Notes: generated by a model from the letters alone, not told the origin. A DNA stretch of 64,000 nucleotides from Dactylosporangium siamense (GCF_016862795.1 NZ_BONQ01000052.1:62001-126000); one strand, 5' to 3'; positions 26,207 to 34,592 are shown, numbered from the stretch's first letter. Numbers and translations are program-made.

Positions 26207-27385
26207 TCAGCCGTGCCGGTTCAGCAGGGCGCGGGTGACGGCGGCGACCGTGGGCAGGTCCTCGACGACGGCGACCTCCAGCGGACCGGACGACCGGACG
26301 CACAGCGCGTGGCCGTAGCCGGCGCCGATGACCACAGCGGTGAACTCGTCGGTGACGGGCTTGTCGATGACGATGACCGATCGGGCCTGACCGACGAGGC
26401 CGTCCAGGGAACCGGCGATGCCCGGGACGGCCCCCGCCCCGCTGGAGACCAGCACGACGGCGGAACGGTCGGCCGCGAGCACCCGGCGCAGCCCGGTGAG
26501 CGCCTCCGCGACCGTCTCCGCACTCCCGACGGTGGCCCGTCCCGCAGCCTGGAACGGCGTGCCGGGCGCCTGGTGGAACCCCGGACGCGGCGGGCGCAAC
26601 GCCTCCCGGGCGGTGGCGTCGAACCGGTCGCTCGCCTGCTCGATGCGGCCCGGCCGCCCGAACAGCCAGCCCTGCCCCCAGTGGGCGCCGAGGTCGCGGG
26701 CGACGACCAGGTCGTCCTCCGTCTCGACCCCCTCGGCGATCACCACGGCGCCGGTGCGCCGCGCCTCCGACCGCACCACCGCCGCCACCGCCCTGGTGGT
26801 GTGCGCCTCCGGATTGCGGACCAGGCTCATGTCCAGCTTGATCACTTCGGGTTCCAGGACCGGCAGGAAGGCCAGCGACATCGGATCGACCCCGACGTCG
26901 TCCAGCGCGATCGCGTTCCCCCACTGCTGCACCGCCCCGACCAGCCGCAGCATGCTGCCCGGCACGGACGGCAGGGCCCGCTCCGTGAACTCGAGCACCT
27001 CCCGGAACGGCAGCCCGGCGCTCACCAGCTCGATCAGCCGCGGCGACAGCGGCTGGTCGAGCACCGCCGGCTCGGCGTTGACGAACAGCAGCGGCGGCGG
27101 GACCGGCGCGGCCACCGCCAGCTCCAGCGCCCGCTCGGCGCACAGCATGTCGAGCTCCCCGAACCGGCCGGCGTCCCGGGCGGCCGCGAACAGGCGGTCC
27201 GGGAACTCGAGCACCGAGCCGGCGGGCCCGCGGGCGAGCGCCTCCATCCCCACCACGGCCCGGGTGGACAGGTCCACGATCGGCTGGAACACCGGCCGCA
27301 CCAGGCGCCCGTCCAGCACCGCGCCGATCATCGCGCCGGTGCCGTGTGCCTCGCGGGCGCGTACGTCAACAGTCCGTGTCATCAA
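26207..27385 (-). CDS. EAL-domain c-di-GMP phosphodiesterase with C-terminal sensor-like domain
   Basis: 392 residues. Catalytic landmarks of active EAL enzymes are present: VGMEALARG (EAL), FVNAEP (N), LEFTERA (E), IALDDVGVD (DD), VIKLDMS (K), VIAEGVET (E) and GQGWLFGRP (Q). The C-terminal 120 residues (VLAADRSAVVLVSSGAG, AVVIGAGYGHALCVRSSGPLEVAVVEDL) resemble the DICT sensory module. It is predicted to hydrolyse c-di-GMP in the cytosol; no membrane segment is seen. The start at 27385 (ATGATG) lacks a good ribosome site, and an internal Met at residue 19 is possible. Confidence 0.85.
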   Translation of the reverse strand: MMTRTVDVRAREAHGTGAMIGAVLDGRLVRPVFQPIVDLSTRAVVGMEALARGPAGSVLEFPDRLFAAARDAGRFGELDMLCAERALELAVAAPVPPPLLFVNAEPAVLDQPLSPRLIELVSAGLPFREVLEFTERALPSVPGSMLRLVGAVQQWGNAIALDDVGVDPMSLAFLPVLEPEVIKLDMSLVRNPEAHTTRAVAAVVRSEARRTGAVVIAEGVETEDDLVVARDLGAHWGQGWLFGRPGRIEQASDRFDATAREALRPPRPGFHQAPGTPFQAAGRATVGSAETVAEALTGLRRVLAADRSAVVLVSSGAGAVPGIAGSLDGLVGQARSVIVIDKPVTDEFTAVVIGAGYGHALCVRSSGPLEVAVVEDLPTVAAVTRALLNRHG

Positions 27386-27497
27386 GCAACCAATCGCAGA
27401 AACGTGCCCCCTTCATCGGCGGCCGGGCGGCGAACTGAAGCGGTCGTGAACCGGACAGCGGGGAACGCCACCACCCGGACCGGACGTCGGAGGGTGC

Positions 27498-28070
27498 ATG
27501 TCTCGCAGTCTCGTCATCGCAGTGGCCGTGGCCGCCCTTGTCAGCGGCTGCCGCCCCGCCGACGCCCGCCCGGACCCCTCGCCCGAACCCGTCACCTCGC
27601 CGACGGTCGCCCCGGCCGGCGGCCCCGTCCCGTTGCGCATCCAGCTCGGCGCCGGCGAACGGCTCATCCCGCGCTCGTCCGCACCGAGCGGCTGCCCGGG
27701 CCTCGACACGGTGGTGTACCTCGGCGCCGGCCGCGCGTTCCGGCTCATGGCGTTCGCCACCACCTGCCCCGCCGGTGACACCTCCCGCCACATCAACGGC
27801 GACCACGGCGTCTACCGCACGACCGCCGACATCCCGGCGGACCGCCGGAATGTCACCGTGCCGACCGCGCTCGGCGAGGCGGTCGTGTTCACCCAGGCCT
27901 ACTCGGAGTACACGAACTCCGCCAACCACTACACCGAGCCGGTCGCCGTCATCACGCTCACGCATCCGGCCGATCCCGCGTACCAGGCCCTCACCGTGAT
28001 CTCGGAGAAGGGCACGCTGACCGTCGACGAGCTCTCCACCGCCCTGCGGAAGCAGCTGCTGGCGCCCTGA
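27498..28070 (+). CDS. Putative lipoprotein
   Basis: 190 residues with a type II signal peptide: SRSLVIAVAVAALVSGC, where LVSGC is the lipobox and Cys18 the anchor. A Pro/Ser-rich linker (ARPDPSPEPVTSPTVAPA) follows and then a globular extracellular domain with two further cysteines (SGCPGLD, TTCPAGD) that may pair. No family recognised. It is convergent with the next gene, with only 5 bases between stops. Confidence 0.8.
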   Translation: MSRSLVIAVAVAALVSGCRPADARPDPSPEPVTSPTVAPAGGPVPLRIQLGAGERLIPRSSAPSGCPGLDTVVYLGAGRAFRLMAFATTCPAGDTSRHINGDHGVYRTTADIPADRRNVTVPTALGEAVVFTQAYSEYTNSANHYTEPVAVITLTHPADPAYQALTVISEKGTLTVDELSTALRKQLLAP

Positions 28071-28075
28071 TGGGT

Positions 28076-30559
28076 TCAGGGCTCGTACGGGGTCGGCGAC
28101 GGCGTGTTCCAGGCGGCCGCGAGGCGTGCCACGTCCGGGCCCGATCGCCACAGTGTCTCCGGGTCCGTGGGCATGGCGGCGTTGAGCAGGTGCAGCAGCC
28201 GGCCCGGCGGGAGCGCGCCGAGCTTGCGCGACGCGGCGCGTTCGCGACGTGCGGTCAGACCGGTCGCAGCCAGGTAGTCCGCGGGAACGACGACATCGTC
28301 AGCGGCAACCGCGTACAGCGCTCCGGTGAGCAGCGCTGTGGCGGTCGCGGCCCGCACGCCCACGGCGGTCGCCGCAGGGGCTGCCCACTCCGGGCGCCAG
28401 GTGACCGGGCCACGCTCGGCGAGCAGGTCAACGAACCGCTGGACGGACCCCGTGGTGCCCCATGCGCCGAGCGGAGTGCGTTCCACCACCTGTAGCCCGT
28501 CACGTTCGGGCGCCGCCCCGCGGACGATGACCCGATGACACGAGCGGCCGAGCCCGGAGTGGATCCCTTCGGCGACGACCGCCCGCAGGTCGAACTTCGC
28601 GGCGATATCGCCCGGGAACTCGTCGTCGACCACCACGGTGAGCATCGACAGGCCGGCGGTGCCGTCGGCGAGGCCGGCGTCGGCGAGGGCGGTCAGCAGC
28701 GTGGCGAGGGCCTCCCGCTCCGGTGCCGGTGTGGTCGCCATCCCCGCTCGCAGCGCCAGGGCGCCGAGACCACCGACCACACGGCTCCAACCCCTCACCC
28801 CGGCGGAGCGAGGGCTCGACCCGCCTCGCAGTGCGGCCGGCAGGCTGTGCAGCAAGTCCATCAGGCGGTAGCCGGCGGTCAGGTCGGCGCGGGCCGACCG
28901 CCTGGGCGCGCCGAACTTCGACGCGTAGGCGAGTCCGGCGACGGCATTGGTGAGGGTCGCGTCATCGGCGTGGGCCGGCACCAGTGGCGAGGGCGGCAGG
29001 TGGCGCAGCGCCCGGAACAGGTGGACGGTCGCGGTCAGGTCCGCGGCGATCGTGGCCTGCCGTTCCACCCCGGCGACCAGGACCGGGTCGGTGGCGGGCG
29101 GGAGCGGTCCGCCGGCACGCATGGCCGCGGAAGCGGCCTGGTCCCGCGGGCCCAGCAGATCCCACCAGCCGACCGGCGGCATTCCCTCGGCTCTGTCCGG
29201 GCCGTACGCGGGCGTGCCGGTCACCGGATCCCAGATCGTCACGGCGCCGAACGGGTCGGCGGTGACGAGGCGGTCGGCGCCGCCCGGCAGTCGCAGCACC
29301 CCCGCGATCTGGGCCACGACAGCGGTGGCCGGCAGTGGGACCTGGCGGCCGTCGACCGACCGGACGCACGACATACCGGCGGTGTCGATCACGTCCCAGC
29401 CGGTCTCACCGTCGACGGCGCCGAACGCGGCGGGCGCGCCGGCCGGCAGTTCCCGACGCCAGCGCCGGCGGACCGGACCGCCGTCGGGGACCGGCTCGAA
29501 CCGGCCACCGGGGACGACGTCTGAGAACGTGGGCGGCCGCGTCGCCGGGCCGACCACGATACCGGCGAGTTCGGCGTCCACGTCGGCGACGTCGAGGACG
29601 ACGTCCAGTGTGTCGGCCCAGTAGCCGACCTCCGTGCCGCGGGCCCGCCAGCTGACGAGGAGCCGGCCGCCGTGCAGGGTGCAGCGCGGCTGGAACCGGC
29701 CCTCGATCCCATCGCGTTCCGGGACATTCAGGTGATACCGGGCAATGACGCCGGACGGGCCCAGGACCACGGCATTGTCGTTGTCGTGGATCGCCAGCAG
29801 TGGCCAGTCCTGGTCGGTGCGCAGGTGCGCCGGGTCGAGGCCGGCAAAGGCCTGCACGTACGCCGGCCAAGCCAGCTCAACTGGGATGCCGCAGCGCAGT
29901 GTCCGCGACAGGGCGTCCGCCGGATCCAGCGTGGCGAGGCGGTCCAGGAGCGGCCCGAACGCGGCGTAGCCCGCCGGGGTCCGCAGCGGCCCCAGCCGGT
30001 GCAGGATGCGCTTCAGCTCGCCGATCGGCGCGGCGGCCGCCGCCGCGGTCAGCACGTCGACCTCGGCGGCGAGCATCGCGGCCACCCCCGGGACCGCCAG
30101 CGCCCGTGCGAGCAGGTTCGGGTGCAGCGGCTGTCCACCCGTTATCTCTGCACCGAAGGAATGGCTGCCCAGTAGGTCCACGCATTCGCGACGGAACCTG
30201 GTGGTGAACAGCGGGTGCGTGCCCAGCGCCAGCAGCGGCCGGCGGCCGGGTTCGCCGTCGGCGAACCAGTCGGCGAGGGGGATCCGGTTCGGCGGCTCCA
30301 GCTCGAAGGGGATGTCCTCGGCGACGAACAGGTCGTACACGTCCAACTCGCGGAAGCTCCAGGGGCCGCCCGAGCTGGTCACCGGCACCCCGTCCGCGCG
30401 CAGCCGGTCGCCGAGCCTCGACACCAGGTCCAGCAGTGGCGCCGACCGCGTCCTGACGTTGTGCTCGGCCCGGTCGGCGAGCAGGCGGCTCAGCCGGCGG
30501 GCTGGCGCACCCGGCTCGGAGGCGTGGAGCTGGCGTTCGATCTCGTCAAGGCGCTGCAC
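28076..30559 (-). CDS. Large uncharacterised protein
   Basis: About 827 residues with no signal peptide or membrane segments and no motif I can name. Codon use and amino acid composition look normal for this genome, and the frame is intact over 2.5 kb. A central section is beta-rich with repeated WD-like phrases (WPLLAIHDNDNAVVLGPSG, LVTADPFGAVTIWDPVTG), so a partial beta-propeller is possible; the flanks are alpha-helical. GTG at 30559 is chosen because the longer frame starts in sequence overlapping the divergent gene. The ribosome site is poor, so the start is uncertain. Confidence 0.6.
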   Translation of the reverse strand: MQRLDEIERQLHASEPGAPARRLSRLLADRAEHNVRTRSAPLLDLVSRLGDRLRADGVPVTSSGGPWSFRELDVYDLFVAEDIPFELEPPNRIPLADWFADGEPGRRPLLALGTHPLFTTRFRRECVDLLGSHSFGAEITGGQPLHPNLLARALAVPGVAAMLAAEVDVLTAAAAAAPIGELKRILHRLGPLRTPAGYAAFGPLLDRLATLDPADALSRTLRCGIPVELAWPAYVQAFAGLDPAHLRTDQDWPLLAIHDNDNAVVLGPSGVIARYHLNVPERDGIEGRFQPRCTLHGGRLLVSWRARGTEVGYWADTLDVVLDVADVDAELAGIVVGPATRPPTFSDVVPGGRFEPVPDGGPVRRRWRRELPAGAPAAFGAVDGETGWDVIDTAGMSCVRSVDGRQVPLPATAVVAQIAGVLRLPGGADRLVTADPFGAVTIWDPVTGTPAYGPDRAEGMPPVGWWDLLGPRDQAASAAMRAGGPLPPATDPVLVAGVERQATIAADLTATVHLFRALRHLPPSPLVPAHADDATLTNAVAGLAYASKFGAPRRSARADLTAGYRLMDLLHSLPAALRGGSSPRSAGVRGWSRVVGGLGALALRAGMATTPAPEREALATLLTALADAGLADGTAGLSMLTVVVDDEFPGDIAAKFDLRAVVAEGIHSGLGRSCHRVIVRGAAPERDGLQVVERTPLGAWGTTGSVQRFVDLLAERGPVTWRPEWAAPAATAVGVRAATATALLTGALYAVAADDVVVPADYLAATGLTARRERAASRKLGALPPGRLLHLLNAAMPTDPETLWRSGPDVARLAAAWNTPSPTPYEP

Positions 30560-30608
30560 AGTACAGCACGATAGCCCCCACCCCCGTCCACAACGCGGCG
30601 GAGTGATC

Positions 30609-31022
30609 ATGGATCGACGAGAGCAGCTCCTGGCCCCTGTGGCCGTCGTCCTTCCGATCAACGTGGAGCGGCTCGTCACCGGCGACGAGCAGTGGTTCGA
30701 CCGGGTCCTGACCGCGGCGAGGGACCTGCACCGGGAGCGCGCCGGGATCCTGATCGACGCGCTGCACGAGCAGCTGCCGGGCGCGTTCGAGACGCAGGCA
30801 CCGGAGGGCGTGCTGTTCCTGTGGCCGCGGCTCGCCGACGACGCAGTCGACCCGGCGGCGCTCTACCAGCGGGCGGCCGCCAACGGCGTGGTCTACCAGC
30901 AGGGCGAGTTCTTCGCGGCGAGCCCGCAGCGGGACTCGGCCCGGCATCTGCGGTTCGCGAACGGCGACCGCACCCCCGACGAACTGCGCGAGGCGGTGCG
31001 CCGACTGGCCCTGGCGTTCTGA
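30609..31022 (+). pseudogene. C-terminal fragment of a class I aminotransferase / MocR-type protein
   Basis: A 137-residue frame that matches only the small C-terminal domain of fold-type I PLP enzymes: RVLTAARDLHRERAGILIDAL, then LPGAFETQAPEGVLFLWPRL, then NGVVYQQGEFFAASP and LRFANGDRTPDELREAVRRL. The lysine-containing large domain and any wHTH domain are missing and are not found upstream, where the DNA encodes the reverse-strand large protein. It could be a remnant or a recruited small-domain protein. A standard ATG is present but no strong ribosome site. Confidence 0.65.
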
Positions 31023-31101
31023 CCGTCCACTTGCGACACTCAGCCGCCTTCCCGCCGCGCCTGGTAGGGTTGACGATTCCAGAATCGGCGGGAGGTGCGG
31101 C

Positions 31102-31452
31102 GTGAAGAACTCCTCCGCGCTGCGCGCCGCCGCCATCGGGCTGGCGCTCAGCGCCTGCGCGCTGCTGCTCGGGCTGTCCCGGGCCCAGCACGCGCTGCCC
31201 GGCGACATGTTCCAGGTCGCCCGCGCCACGGCCGCCGTCGCCACCGTGGCCGGCGCCGAGACCCCGCAGGGCAGGAAGCTGCCCGAGCCGCGGGACTCCC
31301 GGGCCGACGCGCCGCACTGGCTCGCCGTCCTGCCACGCATCACCGGCGCCGAGGTCCACCTCGGGCCGGTGTGCGACGCGCCCGCTTCCGCGACCATCCA
31401 CGATGGACGGTCGGCCGGGACGCCGGGCTGCCGCGGTCCACCGACCTCCTGA
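31102..31452 (+). CDS. Small secreted or membrane-anchored protein
   Basis: 116 residues, starting at GTG 31102 with GGGAGG about 7 bases upstream. The N-terminus is a signal sequence or single anchor (LRAAAIGLALSACALLLGL). The rest is short, Pro/Ala-rich and contains two cysteines near the end. No family recognised. Confidence 0.6.
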   Translation: MKNSSALRAAAIGLALSACALLLGLSRAQHALPGDMFQVARATAAVATVAGAETPQGRKLPEPRDSRADAPHWLAVLPRITGAEVHLGPVCDAPASATIHDGRSAGTPGCRGPPTS

Positions 31453-31469
31453 AGCACGAGACGACACCT

Positions 31470-31483
31470 GTCACAGCCGTGAC
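31470..31483 (+). promoter_or_regulatory. Hairpin in the leader of the permease operon
   Basis: GTCAC-AGCC-GTGAC forms a perfect 5-bp stem with a tetraloop, about 50 bases before the leader-peptide start. It may be a part of a regulatory leader or a protein site; I could not match it to a known riboswitch. Confidence 0.4.
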
Positions 31484-31533
31484 CCACAAGGGTCGACGGC
31501 ATCGTCGCGTTGCCCTTTCGGAGGTTGTCCATC

Positions 31534-31599
31534 ATGTACCGCATACCGCCGCGCCCCCGTCAGCTCGTCACGCCGCACGGCCCGCCGGGTCGCCGATGA
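31534..31599 (+). CDS. Proline/arginine-rich leader peptide coupled to the permease
   Basis: A 21-codon open frame with a strong ribosome site (GGAGG at 31520-31524, 9 bases before ATG). It starts MYRIPPRPRQ and contains six prolines and five arginines, ending PPGRR. Its TGA overlaps the permease start (ATGA), and the permease itself has no purine-rich ribosome site, so permease translation probably depends on ribosomes finishing this peptide. Proline-codon leader peptides control mgtA and mgtCBR in Salmonella by ribosome slowing. A similar role here is inferred. Confidence 0.6.
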   Translation: MYRIPPRPRQLVTPHGPPGRR

Positions 31600-32882
31600 G
31601 CGCCCTCGCCGCGATCGCCATCTTCACGATCGCGTTCGTCCTCATCGCCACCGAGAAGGTCCACCGGGTCGCCGTCGCCCTGTTCGCCGCCGGCATGATG
31701 GCGCTGCTGGGGCTCGTGCCGGGCAAGGACGTGTTCTTCTCCGAGCACGCCGGCATCGACTGGAACGTCATCTTCCTGCTGCTCGGCATGATGATCATCG
31801 TCGGGGTGATCAAGCAGACCGGCGTCTTCGAGTTCCTCGCGATCTGGGCGGCGAAACGGTCCCGCGGGCGGCCCTACAAGCTGCTCGTGCTGCTCATGGT
31901 CATCACCGCGGTCGCGTCGCCGTTCCTGGACAACGTCACCACCATCATGCTGGTGGCGCCGGTGACCGTCCTGGTGTGCCGCAAGCTCGGGATCCCCGCG
32001 GCGCCGTACCTCATCGCGGAGGCCCTCGCGTCCAACATCGGCGGTGCGGCCACCCTCATCGGCGACCCGCCGAACATCATCATCGGCAGCCGGGCCGGGC
32101 TGACGTTCAACGACTTCATCGTCCACATGGCCCCGATCGTCGTGGTCCTGTTCGTCCTGTTCGTGCTCCTCGCGTGGGTCATGTTCCGCAAGCGCTTCGA
32201 GTACCACCCCGAGCGCGTCGCCGAGGTCATGGCCCTGGACGAGCGCGCGTCGATCACCGACCGGCGGCTCCTGATCCGCTGCCTCGCGGTCCTGACACTG
32301 GTCGTCACCGGGTTCGCGCTGCACGCCGTCATCCACGTCGAGCCGGCCATCATCGCCCTGCTCGGCGCCGGGCTGATGGTGCTCGTCGCCCGCGTCGACA
32401 CGTCGGTGTACCTGCAGGAGGTCGAGTGGTCGACGCTCGTCTTCTTCATGGGCCTGTTCGTCATGGTCGGCGGCCTCGTCGAGACCGGCGTCATCCACAA
32501 CATCGGCAGCTGGGCGACCGGTCAGGTCGGCGACAACTGGTTCCTCGCCGCGACCGGGCTGCTGTTCGGCTCGGCGATTCTCGGCGCGTTCTTCGACAAC
32601 ATCCCCTACGTGGCGACGATGGCCCCGATCGTCGAGGACATCGTCGCGATGACCCCCGACCCGGCCACCGGCCAGTCGCTGTGGTGGGCGTTCGCGCTCG
32701 GCGCCGACTTCGGCGGCAACGGCACCGCCATCGCGGCCAGCGCCAACGTCGTCGTGCTCGGCATCGCCGCCCGGTCGGGCGAGCCGATCAGCTTCTGGCA
32801 GTTCACCCGCTACGGCATCGTCACCACCGTGATGACCACCATCATCGCGTGGGGCTACGTCTGGCTGCGGTACTTCACATGA
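31596..32882 (+). CDS. SLC13/ArsB/NhaD-type ion transporter superfamily permease
   Basis: 428 residues with about 11 membrane helices in two related halves. Key pieces are the duplicated re-entrant motifs ASPFLDNVTTIMLVAPVTV and GAFFDNIPYVATMAPIVED and the signature ASNIGGAATLIGDPPNIIIGS. This family moves arsenite, Na+/H+ or anions; the exact ion cannot be told. ATG at 31596 is chosen because of the overlap with the leader peptide and the typical N-terminus MSALAAIAIFTIAFVLIATE. It is followed by a KhtT-like regulatory subunit, which points to a monovalent cation. Confidence 0.87.
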   Translation: MSALAAIAIFTIAFVLIATEKVHRVAVALFAAGMMALLGLVPGKDVFFSEHAGIDWNVIFLLLGMMIIVGVIKQTGVFEFLAIWAAKRSRGRPYKLLVLLMVITAVASPFLDNVTTIMLVAPVTVLVCRKLGIPAAPYLIAEALASNIGGAATLIGDPPNIIIGSRAGLTFNDFIVHMAPIVVVLFVLFVLLAWVMFRKRFEYHPERVAEVMALDERASITDRRLLIRCLAVLTLVVTGFALHAVIHVEPAIIALLGAGLMVLVARVDTSVYLQEVEWSTLVFFMGLFVMVGGLVETGVIHNIGSWATGQVGDNWFLAATGLLFGSAILGAFFDNIPYVATMAPIVEDIVAMTPDPATGQSLWWAFALGADFGGNGTAIAASANVVVLGIAARSGEPISFWQFTRYGIVTTVMTTIIAWGYVWLRYFT

Positions 32883-32899
32883 CCGCCGAAGGAGGCATC

Positions 32900-33367
32900 A
32901 TGCACACCACCAGCACTCCACTGCCCGGCATCGGCACCCTCCACGTGCTCGCCGCCCGGGACGGTCACCGCGTCGGGGTCGTCCGGCACGCCGACGACCG
33001 CCGGGAGCTCGTCGTCTACGACCCGGCCGACCCGGACACCCGCCTCACCGGCGTCCTGCTCACCGCGGCCGAGGCGGGCGTCCTCGCCGACCTGGTCGGC
33101 GCCGCCGGCCCGGTGACGCACTGCGCCCGGCTGGACCGGCACGCCGGCGGCGTGTCCGTGCTGCAGGTGCTGATCGGCACCGACTCGCCACGGGTGGGCC
33201 GCCCGCTGGCCGGCACCGGCGTCGACGGCGCGGCCATCGTCGCGGTCGTCCGTGGCGAGCACGTCATCCCGGCCCCCGGCCCGGGGCTGCGGTGCCGCGC
33301 CGGCGACGTCGTCGTGGTCATCGGCCGCCCCGACGCCGCGTTCGAGGTGATCGACGCGGTCACCTGA
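32900..33367 (+). CDS. KhtT-like regulatory subunit with TrkA-C (RCK-C) domain
   Basis: 155 residues. The N-terminus HTTSTPLPGIGTLHVL and GHRVGVVRHADDRRELVVYD match KhtT, the regulatory subunit of K+/H+ antiporters. The C-terminal TrkA-C domain (VLIGTDSPRVGRPLAGTG, VVAVVRGEHVIPAPGPG, GDVVVVIGRPDA) is the type that binds c-di-AMP in several bacteria. ATG at 32900 follows AAGGAGG closely and fits family starts; ATG 32879 overlaps the permease stop and is possible. Usual partners are CPA2 antiporters; here it follows an SLC13/ArsB-type permease. Confidence 0.85.
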   Translation: MHTTSTPLPGIGTLHVLAARDGHRVGVVRHADDRRELVVYDPADPDTRLTGVLLTAAEAGVLADLVGAAGPVTHCARLDRHAGGVSVLQVLIGTDSPRVGRPLAGTGVDGAAIVAVVRGEHVIPAPGPGLRCRAGDVVVVIGRPDAAFEVIDAVT

Positions 33368-33374
33368 CGCTCAT

Positions 33375-33417
33375 GATCCGGAAAGAGACCTGGTGCGCCA
33401 CAGGTCTCTTCCGGATC
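33375..33417. terminator. Strong bidirectional hairpin
   Basis: GATCCGGAAAGAGACCTG (33375-33392) pairs with CAGGTCTCTTCCGGATC (33401-33417) with one bulged base and an 8-base loop. It lies 7 bases after the KhtT stop and reaches the stop codon of the convergent MBL gene, so it can end both transcripts. Confidence 0.88.
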
Positions 33418-34024
33418 ACCGGGAGGTCAGGTCTACCGAGTTCCCCAGCGGGATGCGGGAGTAGTCGGTGCCGGCGGTCTCCGTCAGCCAGTCGTCGAAC
33501 GACTCGAGGCCCCGGGCGCTGAGGTTGACGTCGTGGATCGGGAACGCGCGGGCCGGGCGGACGGCGCGGGTGAACTCGATGACCTCGCCGAGCTTCACCC
33601 ACGGGCCAGAGGCCGGGACGAGCAGGGTGTCGACGGGCTCGGCGGGCACGAACAGGGCGTCGCCCGGGTGGTAGACGCCGTCCACGATGTATCCGACGTT
33701 GGGGCAGCCGGGCAGGCCGTCGACGATCTCGGCGTGCACGCCGCCCACGACGCGGACGGTGAACCCCGCGGCGGTGAACGTGTCGCCCACCTCCACCGCG
33801 ACCGCGCCGAGCTGCGCGGCGAGGGCCGGATGGGTGTAGACGGTGAGCGCCGGGTTCGTGGCGAGCAGGTCGACGTCGACGTGATCGGCGTGCTCGTGGG
33901 TGATGAGCACCGCGGTGGCGCCGGCCAGGGCCGCCGGCTCGGAGTACACGCCCGGGTCGATCACCAGGGCCCGGTCGCCGTCCTCGAGGCGCACGCAGGC
34001 GTGGCCATACTTGGTGAGCCGCAT
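33416..34024 (-). CDS. MBL-fold metal-dependent hydrolase (UlaG-like)
   Basis: 202 residues. MRLTKYGHACVRLED and the metal motif THEHADHVDVDLL place it in the metallo-beta-lactamase superfamily, with later ligands in VHAEIVD, HPGDALFVP and FPIHDV. It resembles the UlaG/YtnP-like group of small cytosolic hydrolases whose substrates are mostly unknown. The stop codon is part of the terminator hairpin. Confidence 0.87.
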   Translation of the reverse strand: MRLTKYGHACVRLEDGDRALVIDPGVYSEPAALAGATAVLITHEHADHVDVDLLATNPALTVYTHPALAAQLGAVAVEVGDTFTAAGFTVRVVGGVHAEIVDGLPGCPNVGYIVDGVYHPGDALFVPAEPVDTLLVPASGPWVKLGEVIEFTRAVRPARAFPIHDVNLSARGLESFDDWLTETAGTDYSRIPLGNSVDLTSR

Positions 34025-34061
34025 CCGGTCAATCTACCCGCGGACGTGACGCCGCGGCGGG

Positions 34062-34391
34062 TCAGCCGGACCGCTGCGCGGCGATGGTGCCGCGGCCGCA
34101 GTTGACCGCCTCGCCCGGCGCGGTGAAGAAACGACCGCCGGAGTGTCGCCGGCTCGCCCGACGCGGTGGAGAAGCGGACCGCCGGGATGTCGCCGGCTCG
34201 CCCGACGCGGTGAAGAAGCGGACCGCCGGGATGTCGCCGACGGTGAGGAACGCGGCGTGGGAGATGCCCGCCCGCCGGACCAGGTCGCGGCGGGCGGCAT
34301 CGGTGAGCTCCGGATCGTCGTCGAACACGGCGGTAAGGCTGCCGCCGCCCGCGTGCGGCGTGCAGGCGTCGACGATGACCGTGCGCCGAAC
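34062..34391 (-). pseudogene. Decayed PhzF-family fragment with expanded repeats
   Basis: Reading leftward from just after the ferredoxin gene, the frame gives VIVDACTPHAGGGSLTAV, FDDDPELTDAARRDLVRRAG, ISHAAFLTVGDIPAVRFFTA and, after the repeats, AVNCGRGTIAAQ. This is the N-terminal half of PhzF-like isomerases (VDACT, SHAAF, RFFTASGE, CGHGT). Roughly 200 C-terminal residues are missing, no normal start lies upstream (a stop precedes VRRTVIVDACT), and 44-base duplications shift the frame. It ends the P450-ferredoxin operon and is likely non-functional. Confidence 0.65.
34108..34235 (-). repeat. 44-bp frame-shifting tandem repeat in phzF-like remnant
   Basis: Two almost identical 44-base units (34148-34191, 34192-34235; one base differs) and a diverged 40-base copy (34108-34147). 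Each encodes a version of RFFTASGEPAT in a different frame because 44 is not a multiple of three. Confidence 0.92.
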
Positions 34392-34592
34392 CTACCCCTC
34401 GTCGTGGATCTCGATGACGAGCGCGGGGCAGCGGGTCGCGGCGTCGTGCGCCGACTCGTGGTGCCGGGCGTCGGGATGCTCGTCGAGCAGCACCACGACG
34501 CCGTCGTCGTCGCGCTGGTCGAACACCTCCGGGGCGAGCAGCACGCAGACCCCGGAGCCGATGCACCGGTCCGCGTGGATCTCGACCCGCAT
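34392..34592 (-). CDS. 3Fe-4S ferredoxin, redox partner of the P450
   Basis: 66 residues with RCIGSGVC and a distal RCPALVI: three cysteines in the pattern CxxxxxC...CP, typical of [3Fe-4S] ferredoxins that pass electrons to P450s. The start codon shares one base with the P450 stop (TGATG), so both are made together. The protein is acidic and cytosolic. Confidence 0.93.
   Translation of the reverse strand: MRVEIHADRCIGSGVCVLLAPEVFDQRDDDGVVVLLDEHPDARHHESAHDAATRCPALVIEIHDEG

Noticed and set aside
31469-31495. ECF41 promoter before the permease (TGTCACA)
   Set aside because: The base group at the correct 16-base spacing is GTCG, not CGTC, so only the -35 fits.
31456-31533. Known riboswitch upstream of the permease
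   Set aside because: Only a short hairpin is visible; I could not match c-di-AMP, Mg2+ or Na+ riboswitch cores.
33961-34566. Leftward 200-residue frame across the phzF remnant and ferredoxin
   Set aside because: It runs antiphase through the real ferredoxin and MBL genes and encodes only Arg/Pro/Gly-rich sequence.
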